A stretch of DNA of 64,000 nt from Actinomycetes bacterium (GCA_021848365.1 JAJZUS010000001.1:186001-250000); one strand, 5' to 3'. Positions 40,133 to 48,709 are shown, counted from the first letter of the stretch. Notes: generated by a model not told the origin, from the letters alone. Translations and numbers: made by a program.

Positions 40133-41068
40133 GTGCCCCTCCGCCGTACCGTCGCGGCCGCCGTCGCGGCCGCCACCCTGCTGCCCGCCTCGATCGTCGG
40201 GGCGGCGAGCCGTCCCGTCACGCCTCTCGCCCGCCCCGTGAGCCTCACACCCTTCGGTGGCGCCCCCCGCTACGGGGGTGAGGGGGTGTGGCGCCCCGCG
40301 GGACGACTCGTGCGGGGCGTGCCGGCCGTCTACACGACGACGTTGCACCCGCCGGACCAGCCGACGGTCGTCGCGGGCGTCGCCTGGATGGACACTCGAC
40401 TGCTGAACGCCCGTCTCTACTCGGGCAGCCTCAGCCCGGGCGGTGTCGGGTGGCGCTTCACGGCCCCGATCTCGTCGTCGGCCGCGCGCACCCTGGTCGC
40501 GGCCTTCGCGGGCGGCTTCCTCCTGCCCGTCTCCCACGGGGGCTACCTCAGCGAGGGTCGCCTGGTCGCCCCGCTCGTCGCGGGCGCCGCCTCGCTCGTC
40601 ATCTATCGGGACGGGTCGGCCACGGTGGGCCAGTGGGGGCGCGACGTGGGGATGGGGCCCAACGTCGTCGCGGTCCGCCAGAACCTGCGGCTGCTCGTCG
40701 ACGGTGGACACCCCGTCCCCGGGCTGCACCCGAACGACGTGCTGTCGTGGGGCCTCGCCCTCAACGGGGTCGTGGACACGCCCCGCTCCGGTCTCGGGAT
40801 CACCCGCAGCGGGGCCCTCGTCTACGTGTCGGGTCCGATGAACATCGTCGACCTCGCCGACCTCCTGGTGCGTGCCGGGGCCGTGCGCGCCATGGTGCTC
40901 GACATGAACCCCCTGTGGCCGGTCTTCGCTACCTACCGTCCGGCCTCCCCGACCGGTCTCGCCGCCCCGTCGAACGGCACCGACCTCCTGTCCACCATGG
41001 TCCAGACCCCGGCGCGCTTCTTCCAGCCGACCTACTCACGGGACTTCGTCACGATGTCGGCCCGTTGA
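40133..41068 (+). CDS. Secreted phosphodiester-glycosidase-like protein (DUF2233)
   Basis: 311 aa with an N-terminal signal peptide (residues 1-24, cleavage near VGAASR). The body matches the NAGPA/phosphodiester glycosidase pattern: AFAGGFLLPVSHGGYL, a DGSATVGQWGRDV strand, RQNLRLLVDGG, the GLGITRSGALVYV core and RAMVLDMNPLWP. Family members hydrolyse sugar-phosphodiester bonds, but activity and substrate are unproven here. The family is diverse and this copy begins with an unusually plain N-terminal domain. The GTG start is probably leaderless. Confidence 0.7.
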   Translation: MPLRRTVAAAVAAATLLPASIVGAASRPVTPLARPVSLTPFGGAPRYGGEGVWRPAGRLVRGVPAVYTTTLHPPDQPTVVAGVAWMDTRLLNARLYSGSLSPGGVGWRFTAPISSSAARTLVAAFAGGFLLPVSHGGYLSEGRLVAPLVAGAASLVIYRDGSATVGQWGRDVGMGPNVVAVRQNLRLLVDGGHPVPGLHPNDVLSWGLALNGVVDTPRSGLGITRSGALVYVSGPMNIVDLADLLVRAGAVRAMVLDMNPLWPVFATYRPASPTGLAAPSNGTDLLSTMVQTPARFFQPTYSRDFVTMSAR

Positions 41069-41085
41069 GGTCGACGACCCGCCGC

Positions 41086-41091
41086 TACGCT
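41086..41091 (+). promoter_or_regulatory. Probable -10 element for osmC
   Basis: TACGCT with TTGAGG (41065-41070) 15 bp upstream as a possible -35. The following leader ends in GAGGAGG before the ATG at 41135. Confidence 0.45.
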
Positions 41092-41134
41092 CGCACTGGA
41101 TGACGTCCGGACCGGGCGATCGCGAGGAGGAACC

Positions 41135-41554
41135 ATGGCCACGACCCGTAACGCAGTCGCTCACTGGGAGGGCTCCCTGCTCGAGGGGGCGGGACACGTC
41201 AGCCTGGCCTCGAGCGGCGTGGGCACCTTCGACGTCACCTGGGCGAGCCGGGCCGAGGCGCCCGAGGGTCGCACGAGTCCCGAGGAGCTGATCGCCGCGG
41301 CTCACGCCGCCTGCTTCTCGATGGCCCTGTCGAGCGCTCTGGCGAAGGGTGGCACGCCGGCGGCGGCTCTCGACACCTCCGTGGAGGTCGACTTCCAGCC
41401 CGGTCAGGGTATCACCGGGATTCGGATCACGGTCGCGGGCGACGTGCCGGGCCTCGACGCGGCGGGATTCGCCGCGGCCGCGGAGGGGGCGAAGGAGAAC
41501 TGCCCCGTCTCGCAGGCCCTGCGCGCGGTGCCCATCACGCTCCACCTGGCCTAG
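41135..41554 (+). CDS. osmC: OsmC-type organic hydroperoxide peroxidase
   Basis: 139-aa OsmC/Ohr-family thiol peroxidase. The two reactive cysteines are C60 (AAAHAACFSMAL) and C123 (KENCPVSQAL), with EELIAAAHAACF typical of the OsmC branch. It removes organic hydroperoxides in the cytoplasm. ATG start with GAGGAGG upstream; it has its own promoter. The methyltransferase gene begins two bases after its stop. Confidence 0.93.
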   Translation: MATTRNAVAHWEGSLLEGAGHVSLASSGVGTFDVTWASRAEAPEGRTSPEELIAAAHAACFSMALSSALAKGGTPAAALDTSVEVDFQPGQGITGIRITVAGDVPGLDAAGFAAAAEGAKENCPVSQALRAVPITLHLA

Positions 41555-41556
41555 GG

Positions 41557-43359
41557 GTGGACCCGAACTGGGTCCACTGGGAACGTCTCGCCGACCGTCA
41601 CGGGCGGGGCGGCGACCACTACTACGACCTCGACGCCATCGTCGCGGGCACCGATCCGCGTGGCGGCGAGGAGCGTCGGGCGATCGAGATCGCGACGCAG
41701 GGCCGGGGGGTCCGCGGACGCGACGTCGTGCACCTCCAGTGTCACCTCGGCGGCGACGCCGTGGCCCTGGCGCGCGACGGCGCGCGCGTCACGGCCGTCG
41801 ACTTCTCGCCGACCGCGCTGGCGAGGGTTCGGGAGCTAGCGGAGCGCTGCGGGGTATCGGTGGCGACCGTCCTCGCCGACGCCCGCGACCTGCCCCCCTT
41901 CCTCGACGCCACGGCGGACCTCGTCTACGCGACGATCGGGGTGCTCGCCTGGATCGACGACCTCGACGCCTGGATGGGTGGCGTCGCGCGAGTGCTGCGT
42001 CCCGGGGGCGCACTCGCGCTGGTCGAGATCCATCCGCTCCTCACGATGTTCGCGTCCGTCGAGGCGCCCGTCCTCGACTTCCCCTACGCCTTCGATGGTC
42101 CGCACCGGTTCTCCGAGTCGGGCTCGTACGCCGGGGCGTCCGACGGCGAGGGCGACGAGACCGTTCAGTTCGCACACTCCCTCGGCGAGGTGGTGACGAG
42201 CGCCGTCCGTGCCGGTCTGGTCGTCGAGCACCTGGAGGAGCACCTCTCGGCGCCCTACAACCCCCTCGAGGTCGGGGGCGCGAGGGACGAGGACGGGCGC
42301 TTCCGACTGCGACTCGGTGGTCCCGACGCCCCGCCCCTGCCGGTCCTCGTCACGGTGGTCGCTCGCCGACCGGCGGCCGGACTACGGGACGAGGATCCGG
42401 CGGAAGCGACGGGCCGCGATCGTGAGCCCGACGGCGCCGAGGGCGACGAGGTAGGCGAGTCGGGGGATCATCACCCAGGAGAACTGGCCGAGGCCGAGGC
42501 CCCGCATGAGGGTCGCCGCCTGGTAGAGGGGCGAGGCGGCGACCAGGGCGCCGAGCCAGCGGGGGTAGACGCTGATGGGGAAGAACGTCGCCGAGAAGAG
42601 GAAGATCGGCAACTGGACGAGCGAGACGAGGTCGAAGTCCTGCCAGGACCGGATGTAGGTGGTCGCGGCCAGTCCCAGCGAGCTGAAGGCCAGGCTCACG
42701 ACGAGGGCGGCGGGCCAGCAGAGGATCACCCACGCGCTCACGGTGTCGCCGAGCAGGGTCATGCAGACGAGGAACGACGCCGAGTAGACGGCCGCGCGGG
42801 CCAGGGCCCACCACACCTCGCCGAGGGCCACGTCCGTGACGTCGAGGGGTGTCGAGAGGACCGCGTCGTAGGCGTGGGAGATCCGCAGTCGGAAGAAGGT
42901 GTTGAAGATCGAGTCGATGACCGCCCCGTTCATCATCGAGGTGGCCAGCATGCCCGGGGCGACGAAGGCCGCGTACGAGATCGGTCGACCACCCACGTCG
43001 ATCGTGCCGACGAGGCGATTGAGCCCGATGCCGATGGAGAGGAGGTAGAAGAGCGGCTCGAAGAAGCCGGACACCAGCATGAGCCACTGGGTCCGGTAGA
43101 CCATGAAGTTGCGCTCGAAGACCCGCCACGAGCGGCGCGATCCGAACGAGGGCAGGACGCGCGTCAGCATCAGTCCACCAGTCGCCGGCGGATGGTGCGC
43201 CGGCCGACGAGGACGCCCGCCACCGTGAGCGCGACGAGGACGAGCAGGTGCGCGGCGAGGGCGGCCGGCGCCCCCGCGCCCACGGCGGCCGCGCGGCCGA
43301 GGGCGACGGCGTGGTACAGGGGGACGAGCTGCACGAGCGGTCGGAGGTATCCCGGGTAG
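41557..43359 (+). CDS. SAM-dependent methyltransferase with C-terminal run-on
   Basis: Residues 1 to about 275 are a class I methyltransferase: motif I at VVHLQCHLGGDAVALA, post-I Asp in VTAVDFSP, ADARDLPPFLDATADLV, and family-like closing strand PVLVTVVARRP (ending near base 42380). The substrate is unknown. There is no in-frame stop there. The frame continues for about 325 more residues to TAG at 43357, entirely antisense to two ABC permease genes and rich in Glu/Asp/Arg/Gly, which looks like antisense translation rather than a domain. Either the stop was lost, the sequence has an error, or a long overlap is real. GTG start two bases after osmC. Confidence 0.65.
   Translation: MDPNWVHWERLADRHGRGGDHYYDLDAIVAGTDPRGGEERRAIEIATQGRGVRGRDVVHLQCHLGGDAVALARDGARVTAVDFSPTALARVRELAERCGVSVATVLADARDLPPFLDATADLVYATIGVLAWIDDLDAWMGGVARVLRPGGALALVEIHPLLTMFASVEAPVLDFPYAFDGPHRFSESGSYAGASDGEGDETVQFAHSLGEVVTSAVRAGLVVEHLEEHLSAPYNPLEVGGARDEDGRFRLRLGGPDAPPLPVLVTVVARRPAAGLRDEDPAEATGRDREPDGAEGDEVGESGDHHPGELAEAEAPHEGRRLVEGRGGDQGAEPAGVDADGEERRREEEDRQLDERDEVEVLPGPDVGGRGQSQRAEGQAHDEGGGPAEDHPRAHGVAEQGHADEERRRVDGRAGQGPPHLAEGHVRDVEGCREDRVVGVGDPQSEEGVEDRVDDRPVHHRGGQHARGDEGRVRDRSTTHVDRADEAIEPDADGEEVEERLEEAGHQHEPLGPVDHEVALEDPPRAARSERGQDARQHQSTSRRRMVRRPTRTPATVSATRTSRCAARAAGAPAPTAAARPRATAWYRGTSCTSGRRYPG
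42382..43170 (-). CDS. ABC-2 type transporter permease (second subunit)
   Basis: 262-aa, six-helix permease of the DrrB/NodJ ABC-2 type (FERNFMVYRTQWLMLVSGF, then FVAPGMLATSMMNGA, then FLFSATFFPISVYP). Together with the next two genes it forms an exporter for lipid, polysaccharide or drug-like substrates. Starts with TGATG overlap on the previous permease. Its whole length is covered on the other strand by the methyltransferase run-on frame. Confidence 0.88.
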   Translation of the reverse strand: MLTRVLPSFGSRRSWRVFERNFMVYRTQWLMLVSGFFEPLFYLLSIGIGLNRLVGTIDVGGRPISYAAFVAPGMLATSMMNGAVIDSIFNTFFRLRISHAYDAVLSTPLDVTDVALGEVWWALARAAVYSASFLVCMTLLGDTVSAWVILCWPAALVVSLAFSSLGLAATTYIRSWQDFDLVSLVQLPIFLFSATFFPISVYPRWLGALVAASPLYQAATLMRGLGLGQFSWVMIPRLAYLVALGAVGLTIAARRFRRILVP

Positions 43360-43967
43360 GAGGCGACGGGGAAGAAGGTCGCCGAGAAGAGGAACATCGG
43401 GACGAACGCGAAGCGGTAGAGGGTGGGGAAGGAGGCGTCGGACTCGGCCGTCGTGGCGTAGGCGACGAGGGGGGCGGCGAAGGCGAGCGTGGTGAGGACC
43501 GAGAGCAGGGGGAGCGTCAGGGCCCACCACGAGTGCAGGGCCCCGAAGGCCCCGATGACGATGGTGTAGACGATCCCGCCGGCGAGGGAGCGCGTGGCGA
43601 CCCAGGTCAGCTTGCCGGCGAGGACGTCCTCGGGCTCGAGGGGGGTCGAGACGGCCGCGTGGTAGGTCCGGACCCACTTCACCGCGGCGAGCACGGGCCA
43701 TAGCGACTCGCCCTCGCCGAGTTGCATCGCCGTCGTGACGAGCAGGCTCGGGGCGATGAAGTGCAGGTACGTCTGTCCCTGGACGAGTCCGGTGTGGGCG
43801 GAGACCAGGTGGCCCACGCCCACGCCCATGGCCGCGAGGTAGAAGATCGGGAAGAGCACCGAGCCGGCGACCGATCCGCGCCACGTCTGTCCGTACTGCA
43901 TGGCGTGGTACCACCAGGCGCGCTGCCAGCGCGCCCAGCCGGCTCGGTTCTCGAGGGGCGTCTCCAT
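43170..43967 (-). CDS. ABC-2 type transporter permease (first subunit)
   Basis: 265-aa paralogue of the neighbouring permease, with shared landmarks FIAPSLLVTTAMQ, VSTPLEPEDVLAGKL and FLFSATFFPVASYPG. The two probably pair as a heterodimer under one ATPase. Overlaps both neighbours as TGATG, so the three-gene unit is translationally coupled. Confidence 0.88.
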   Translation of the reverse strand: METPLENRAGWARWQRAWWYHAMQYGQTWRGSVAGSVLFPIFYLAAMGVGVGHLVSAHTGLVQGQTYLHFIAPSLLVTTAMQLGEGESLWPVLAAVKWVRTYHAAVSTPLEPEDVLAGKLTWVATRSLAGGIVYTIVIGAFGALHSWWALTLPLLSVLTTLAFAAPLVAYATTAESDASFPTLYRFAFVPMFLFSATFFPVASYPGYLRPLVQLVPLYHAVALGRAAAVGAGAPAALAAHLLVLVALTVAGVLVGRRTIRRRLVD

Positions 43968-44893
43968 CAGTCGACCAGGGTGCGACCCGTGAGGCGTAGG
44001 AAGACGTCCTCGAGCGAACTGCGTCGCACGAGCGCGCTCGCGGGGGTGAGGCCGGAGGCGTGGATGTCGTGCAGCGTCGCGTCACCGTCCTCGACGTAGA
44101 GCAGGGCGCGGTCGGGCAGGGCCTCGACGCGCGGGGCGAACGGGGCCAGCACGTCGAGGTACTCCTCGTGCGAGTCGGCGGCGAAGCGGAGCTCGACGAC
44201 CTCGCGTGAGGAGTGCTGCTCGATCAGCGCCCGGGGTGCGCCCTCGGCGACGATCCGGCCGTGATCCATGACGACGAGTCGATCGCACAGCTGTTCCGCC
44301 TCGTCCATGTAGTGAGTCGTGACGATGAGGGTCACGCCGTCGCGCTTCAGTCGGTAGAGGCGATCCCACAGAAGGTGGCGGGCCTGGGGGTCGAGTCCCG
44401 TCGTGGGCTCGTCCAGGATGAGCAGCTCGGGCTGGTTGATGAGTGCTCGGGCGATGGTCAGGCGCCGCTTCATGCCACCCGACAGGTCGTCGACGCGGTC
44501 CTCGGCCCGCTCGCTGAGTTGGGCGAAGGCTAGGAGCTCACGGGTGCGCTCGCGGATCACGCGACGGGGCAGGTCGAAGTAGCGGCCGAACATCTCGAGG
44601 TTGAGCCGCACCGAGAGCTCGAGTTCGAGGTTGTCCTCCTGGGGAACGACGCCGAGGCGCGCCCGGACCGCGGGACCGTCGGTGGTGGGGTCGAGGCCGA
44701 AGATGCGGATCGAGCCCGACGAGGGTGCCGAGACGGCGGAGATCATCCTCATCGTGCTGGTCTTGCCGGCTCCGTTGGGTCCGAGGAAGCCGAAGCTCTC
44801 ACCCCGCGCGATGCTCACGTCGATGCCGCGGACTGCCTCGAAGTCGCCGAAGCGCTTCACGAGGCCGTGGGCCTCGAGGATCGTCTCGCTCAT
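43967..44893 (-). CDS. ABC transporter ATPase, DrrA/NodI type
   Basis: 308 aa. Walker A GPNGAGKTS, Q-loop VVPQEDNLE, signature LSGGMKRRL, Walker B LLILDEPTTGLD and H-switch VTTHYMDEAEQL, plus the C-terminal domain of about 80 residues that DrrA/NodI proteins carry. It drives the two following permeases. Substrate not predictable. Confidence 0.92.
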   Translation of the reverse strand: MSETILEAHGLVKRFGDFEAVRGIDVSIARGESFGFLGPNGAGKTSTMRMISAVSAPSSGSIRIFGLDPTTDGPAVRARLGVVPQEDNLELELSVRLNLEMFGRYFDLPRRVIRERTRELLAFAQLSERAEDRVDDLSGGMKRRLTIARALINQPELLILDEPTTGLDPQARHLLWDRLYRLKRDGVTLIVTTHYMDEAEQLCDRLVVMDHGRIVAEGAPRALIEQHSSREVVELRFAADSHEEYLDVLAPFAPRVEALPDRALLYVEDGDATLHDIHASGLTPASALVRRSSLEDVFLRLTGRTLVD

Positions 44894-44960
44894 CGCCCCT
44901 CCCTCGGTCGAGCCGCCGTCGCCGACCCGGACGTCGTGGGGCCCCGGTCGAGGCTACCCG

Positions 44961-46946
44961 TCACCAGAGGTGATCGAGATCGAGCGAGGCCCGGCCGACG
45001 GGCGTCACGGGCTCCTCGCGCGCCGGTAGCTGCTCCTCTACGACGAGCCGGGCTCGCACGACGTCGTCGACGAAGCGACTGATCGGGGCGAACGAGTGTC
45101 GGTCGTCGGCGGCGTGTCGGTGGTGGGGGAGGCGCAGGGGGGCGTAGAGGCGTAGCGTGTCGCGCGCTCGGGTCACCGCGACGTAGAAGAGTCGTCGCTC
45201 CTCGAGCAGTCCGTCGTCGGATCCGAGGGCCATGTCGATCGGGATGACGCCGTCGATCACGTGAGGGACGTGGACCGCGGACCACTCGAGCCCCTTGGCC
45301 GAATGGATCGTCGAGATGATGACGAAGTCCTCGTCCAGATGGGGCGGCCCCGCGAGGTCGCTCGTCGAGTGGGGAGGGTCAAGCGTCACCTCGGCCAGCC
45401 AGGCCCGCAGGCTGCGCGCGTCGCCGGCCGCGCCGGCCAGGCGCTCCAGGTCGCCGAGACGAGTTACGGCGTCGGGGTAGCGGCCCGTGATGAGGGGCCG
45501 GATCGCCTCGATCACGGCGTCGGCGCGGTCCGCCGCGCGGGCGTGGTCGCGGGCCGCGAGCAGTGTCGCGAGGGTGGTCGAGAGCCCGTCCCGGGCGGTG
45601 GGGGTCACCTGGGCGACGAGGTCGGGCCACTGCTCGAGAGGATCGACCCTCAGTTCACGCACGGCGTCAATGAGGTCCCGCGCCCTCGCGGTGCCGATCG
45701 CCTCGTGCAGTCGCAGGAGGCGATACCAGGCGACCTCGTCGCGAGGGCTGTCGAGGAGCCGCACGGCGGCGACGAAGTCCCGCACGTGAGCCGCCTCGAG
45801 GAAGCGCAGTCCCCCGTACTTGCGGTACGGGACCCGCCGGGCGGTGAGTTCGACCTCGACGAGGTCGCTGTGGTGGGCGGCGCGGACGAGGACTGCCTGC
45901 TCTCGCAGGGGCAGGCCCTCCTCGTGGGCCTCGAGGATGGCGGTCACGATCGCCCGCGCCTCGCCGGCGGCGTCGTGGCAGTGCACCAGGCGGGGCGTCG
46001 GTCCGTCCCCGCGCGTCGAGCGCAGCGACAATCCCTCGTCGTCCTCGCGGGGCCGCACCTCGTTCGCGACGTCGAGGATCGGCTGGCGCGACCGGAAGTT
46101 CTCCTCCAGTCGGATCACCGTGGCGTCGGGTAGGGAGGCGATCGTCTCGCGCAGGAGTCGGGAGTCGGCACCCCGGAAGCCGTAGATCGACTGGGCCTCG
46201 TCCCCCACGATCGTGAGGCCCCGTCCGTCGGGGGCGAGGAGGCGGACGATGTCGACCTGGAGGGCGTTGACGTCCTGGTACTCGTCGACGAGGACGTGGT
46301 CGAACGATCGAGTCGTCCCCTCGGCGGCGAGGAGGGCGCGCCAGAAGAGGAGCAGGTCGTCGAAGTCCACGACGTTGGACTCGCGCTTACGCGCGGTGTA
46401 GGCGCGGAAGAGGGGACCGATCGACTCGAGGTGGGGGGCGCACCACGGGAACTCCGCGGGGACGACCTCACGTAGCGGCTCGCCGCGGTTCACGCACCGC
46501 GAGTAGATGTCGACGAGGGTGCTCGCACGCGGGAATCGTTCGGAGCTGCCCGCGAGGCCGTGCTCGGCTCGCATGAGGTCCATGAGGTCGGTGGCCTCGG
46601 ACGGGTCGAGCACGCCGAAGTCGGGGGATAGCCCGACGCCCTCGGGGTGAGAGGACAGAACCCGGTGGGCGAGGGCGTGGAAGGTCCCACCCACGGGGAC
46701 GGCCGAGCCCCGGCCGACGAGGTCGCGGGCGCGGGCCAGCATGTCGTCGGCCGCGCGGCGGGTGAAGGTGAGCAAGAGGATGCGTTCGGCCGGGACGTCA
46801 CGGTCGAGGAGATCCGCAACGCGAGCGACCAGGGTGCGGGTCTTGCCCGTCCCGGCCCCGGCCACTACGACGAGGGGGGCGTCACCGTGCGCGGCGGCTC
46901 GGAGCTGTGCGTCGGTCAGGCCGTCCCGCCAGGTTGAGGCGAACAC
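44961..46946 (-). CDS. UvrD/Rep-family ATP-dependent DNA helicase
   Basis: 661-aa superfamily 1A helicase. Motif I AGAGTGKTRTL, motif II VDEYQDVNAL, motif III VGDEAQSIYGFRGAD, motif IV EENFRSRQPILD, motif V ISTIHSAKGLEW and motif VI RRLFYVAVTRARD. It is shorter than PcrA/UvrD and closest in architecture to the actinobacterial UvrD-like group. The GTG start has no ribosome binding site: TATAAT lies 7 nt upstream and a LexA-type box covers both, so this is probably a leaderless, DNA-damage-inducible gene. Confidence 0.9.
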   Translation of the reverse strand: MFASTWRDGLTDAQLRAAAHGDAPLVVVAGAGTGKTRTLVARVADLLDRDVPAERILLLTFTRRAADDMLARARDLVGRGSAVPVGGTFHALAHRVLSSHPEGVGLSPDFGVLDPSEATDLMDLMRAEHGLAGSSERFPRASTLVDIYSRCVNRGEPLREVVPAEFPWCAPHLESIGPLFRAYTARKRESNVVDFDDLLLFWRALLAAEGTTRSFDHVLVDEYQDVNALQVDIVRLLAPDGRGLTIVGDEAQSIYGFRGADSRLLRETIASLPDATVIRLEENFRSRQPILDVANEVRPREDDEGLSLRSTRGDGPTPRLVHCHDAAGEARAIVTAILEAHEEGLPLREQAVLVRAAHHSDLVEVELTARRVPYRKYGGLRFLEAAHVRDFVAAVRLLDSPRDEVAWYRLLRLHEAIGTARARDLIDAVRELRVDPLEQWPDLVAQVTPTARDGLSTTLATLLAARDHARAADRADAVIEAIRPLITGRYPDAVTRLGDLERLAGAAGDARSLRAWLAEVTLDPPHSTSDLAGPPHLDEDFVIISTIHSAKGLEWSAVHVPHVIDGVIPIDMALGSDDGLLEERRLFYVAVTRARDTLRLYAPLRLPHHRHAADDRHSFAPISRFVDDVVRARLVVEEQLPAREEPVTPVGRASLDLDHLW

Positions 46947-46954
46947 CTGTTCGA
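46939..46954. promoter_or_regulatory. Probable LexA/SOS box
   Basis: GCGAACACCTGTTCGA; on the minus strand TCGAACAGGTGTTCGC. It fits the actinobacterial LexA consensus TCGAAC-N4-GTTCGA with one mismatch. It covers the helicase start codon (46944-46946) and touches the -10, an ideal place for repression. Confidence 0.7.
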
Positions 46955-46959
46955 TTATA
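46954..46959 (-). promoter_or_regulatory. -10 element TATAAT of the UvrD-like helicase
   Basis: Perfect TATAAT on the minus strand, 7 nt before the GTG start, predicting a leaderless transcript. Immediately upstream is the 16-bp palindrome GGACCCTCGAGGGTCC (46961-46976), which could be a second operator or the terminator of the preceding DEAD-box gene. Confidence 0.6.
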
Positions 46960-46960
46960 C

Positions 46961-46976
46961 GGACCCTCGAGGGTCC
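46961..46976. repeat. 16-bp perfect palindrome
   Basis: GGACCCTCGAGGGTCC between the DEAD-box gene stop (46994) and the helicase promoter. With no loop it is a poor terminator stem, and its position next to TATAAT favours a protein-binding site. Confidence 0.55.
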
Positions 46977-46993
46977 GGGGATGGTCTCCGGGG

Positions 46994-48553
46994 TTAGCGG
47001 TCGCGGGGTCCGCGCCGGTCGCGGGGGCGACCCGGGCCACCCGGGCCACCCGGGCGCCGCGCCGCGTGGGCGACTCGAACGTTGTGGGCCTCGCGCCCGC
47101 GGGGTCCGCGGACCTCGTCGAAGGTGATGCGCAAGCCGTCTCGCAGAGGGGTCCGTCCCTCGTCGACGATCTTCGACGCGTGGATGAAGAGATCTTCGCC
47201 CGAGCCGTCGGAGGCGAATCCGAATCCGCGATCGTCGTTAAAGAAGGTCACGACGGCCTCGCGGCTCCGGTGCGCTCGGTGCTCGGGCGCCGGACGACGC
47301 CGCTCGTAGGGAGCCGGACCGCGACGCGGGCGGTCGTCGGACTCGACGGGTCCCCGGGGTGCGCGAGGCTTCCTCGGGGAGGACTCGGGCTCGGTGGCGA
47401 CGGTGGGGGTCGGAGCCGGCGCGGGACGGGCTCCGGGTCGCGCGGGGGCGTTGCCCGGCTCGTCCACGGTCGTCGGCAGTCCGAGGGTCCGCTGGAGCCG
47501 CTTCACGGCACCCGCCACGTCGGGCGTGACGAGGGTGATCACCGTGCCGGCGGCGCCGGCACGTCCCGTGCGGCCCGAGCGGTGGACGTAGTCCTCCGAC
47601 TGGGTCGGCGGGTCGAAGTGGATGACGACCGGCAGGTCGTCGATGTGGATGCCTCGAGCCGCCACGTCGGTGGCGACGAGCACGCGCACGCGGCCGTCCG
47701 ACATCATCGCCAGGGCGCGGTCGCGCTGGGCCTGCGAGCGGTCGCCGTGGAGCGCGACCGCGCTGACGGAGCGAGCCGTGAGCTGCTTCGCGAGTCGGTC
47801 GGCCCCGTGCTTGGTGCGCGTGAAGACGATGACTCGACCGTGCTCGGCGACCACGTCCGCGATGACGTCGACGCGGGCGTCGCGCTCGACGCGCCAGAAG
47901 TAGTGGTCGACGTCGAGCGGCGTCGAGCGGTCGATCACGTCGTGGACCACGGCGTCATCGGTGAAGCGCTTGACGAGGCGTGCCACGTCACTGCCCATGG
48001 TCGCGGAGAAGAGCATCGTCTGGCGCTCCGGCGAGGTCTGCTCGACGATACGGGTGACGGCCGGGAGGAATCCCATGTCCGCCATGCGGTCCGCCTCGTC
48101 GACGACGACGGTCGAGACGTTCTCCAACGAGAGGGTTCCCTGCTCGAGCAGGTCCTCGAGTCGGCCGGGGCAGGCGACCACGACGTCGACGCCGGCGGCC
48201 AGAGCCCGCCGGGCGCGACTGTAGGGGACCCCGCCGTAGATGCTGAGGACGCGTCGCCCGTCGCTGCTGAGGGCGATGATCTCCTTCTCGATCTGACCGG
48301 CGAGCTCGCGCGTCGGGGTGAGCACGAGGGCGGTCGGTCGGGCCGCGGAGCCCCGACGGAGTCGGGCGACCAACGGCAGGCCGAAGGCCAGCGTCTTACC
48401 GGAACCGGTTGAGGCCTGGCCGACGATGTCGCGCCCGGCGAGCGCGTCGGGGATCGCCGCCACCTGGATGGGGAAGGCGTCCACGATGCCGCGCGCCTCG
48501 AGGCGATCGGTTAGGTGGGCGGGCACGCCGAGGTCGGCAAAGGTGGGGGGCAT
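46994..48553 (-). CDS. DEAD-box RNA helicase fused to a cold-shock domain
   Basis: 519 aa. RecA domains 1 and 2 carry Q motif FPIQ, STGSGKT, DEAD (152-155), SAT and HRSGRTGRAG. A Pro/Arg linker (about 370-430) leads to a cold-shock domain at about 431-496 with RNP1 DRGFGFA and RNP2 DLFIHAS, then a Gly/Pro/Arg tail. The helicase unwinds RNA duplexes while the cold-shock domain should bind single-stranded RNA. The fusion puts both into one chain. The start ATG has AGAGGAG upstream, and a structured leader precedes it. Confidence 0.9.
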   Translation of the reverse strand: MPPTFADLGVPAHLTDRLEARGIVDAFPIQVAAIPDALAGRDIVGQASTGSGKTLAFGLPLVARLRRGSAARPTALVLTPTRELAGQIEKEIIALSSDGRRVLSIYGGVPYSRARRALAAGVDVVVACPGRLEDLLEQGTLSLENVSTVVVDEADRMADMGFLPAVTRIVEQTSPERQTMLFSATMGSDVARLVKRFTDDAVVHDVIDRSTPLDVDHYFWRVERDARVDVIADVVAEHGRVIVFTRTKHGADRLAKQLTARSVSAVALHGDRSQAQRDRALAMMSDGRVRVLVATDVAARGIHIDDLPVVIHFDPPTQSEDYVHRSGRTGRAGAAGTVITLVTPDVAGAVKRLQRTLGLPTTVDEPGNAPARPGARPAPAPTPTVATEPESSPRKPRAPRGPVESDDRPRRGPAPYERRRPAPEHRAHRSREAVVTFFNDDRGFGFASDGSGEDLFIHASKIVDEGRTPLRDGLRITFDEVRGPRGREAHNVRVAHAARRPGGPGGPGRPRDRRGPRDR

Positions 48554-48600
48554 CGTGACTCCTCTAGTCGGGCGAAACCAACTCGAGGTTCAAACGAATC

Positions 48601-48635
48601 GGTCTCCGTCGCGGTTGCGACGAAACGGTGAGACC
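48601..48635 (-). promoter_or_regulatory. Stem-loop in the 5' leader of the DEAD-box gene
   Basis: On the minus strand GGTCTC-ACCGTTT-CGTCGC-AACC-GCGACG-GAGACC: a 12-bp stem with a 7-nt bulge and an AACC loop. A TAACGT -10 (48636-48641) places the transcript start close to its 5' edge, giving a leader of about 75 nt. Long structured leaders are common on cold-induced genes. Confidence 0.5.
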
Positions 48636-48709
48636 ACGTTAGCAGATCGGTGGTGGTCCGTGCCGGTCGGGCCGCCGCGTCGTCGCCGGAACACCTCGGG
48701 AGAGCGTCG

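Noticed and set aside
42400-43359. C-terminal half of the methyltransferase frame as a real domain
   Set aside because: Composition (Asp, Glu, Gly, Arg, Val repeats) is that of antisense translation of high-GC membrane-protein genes.
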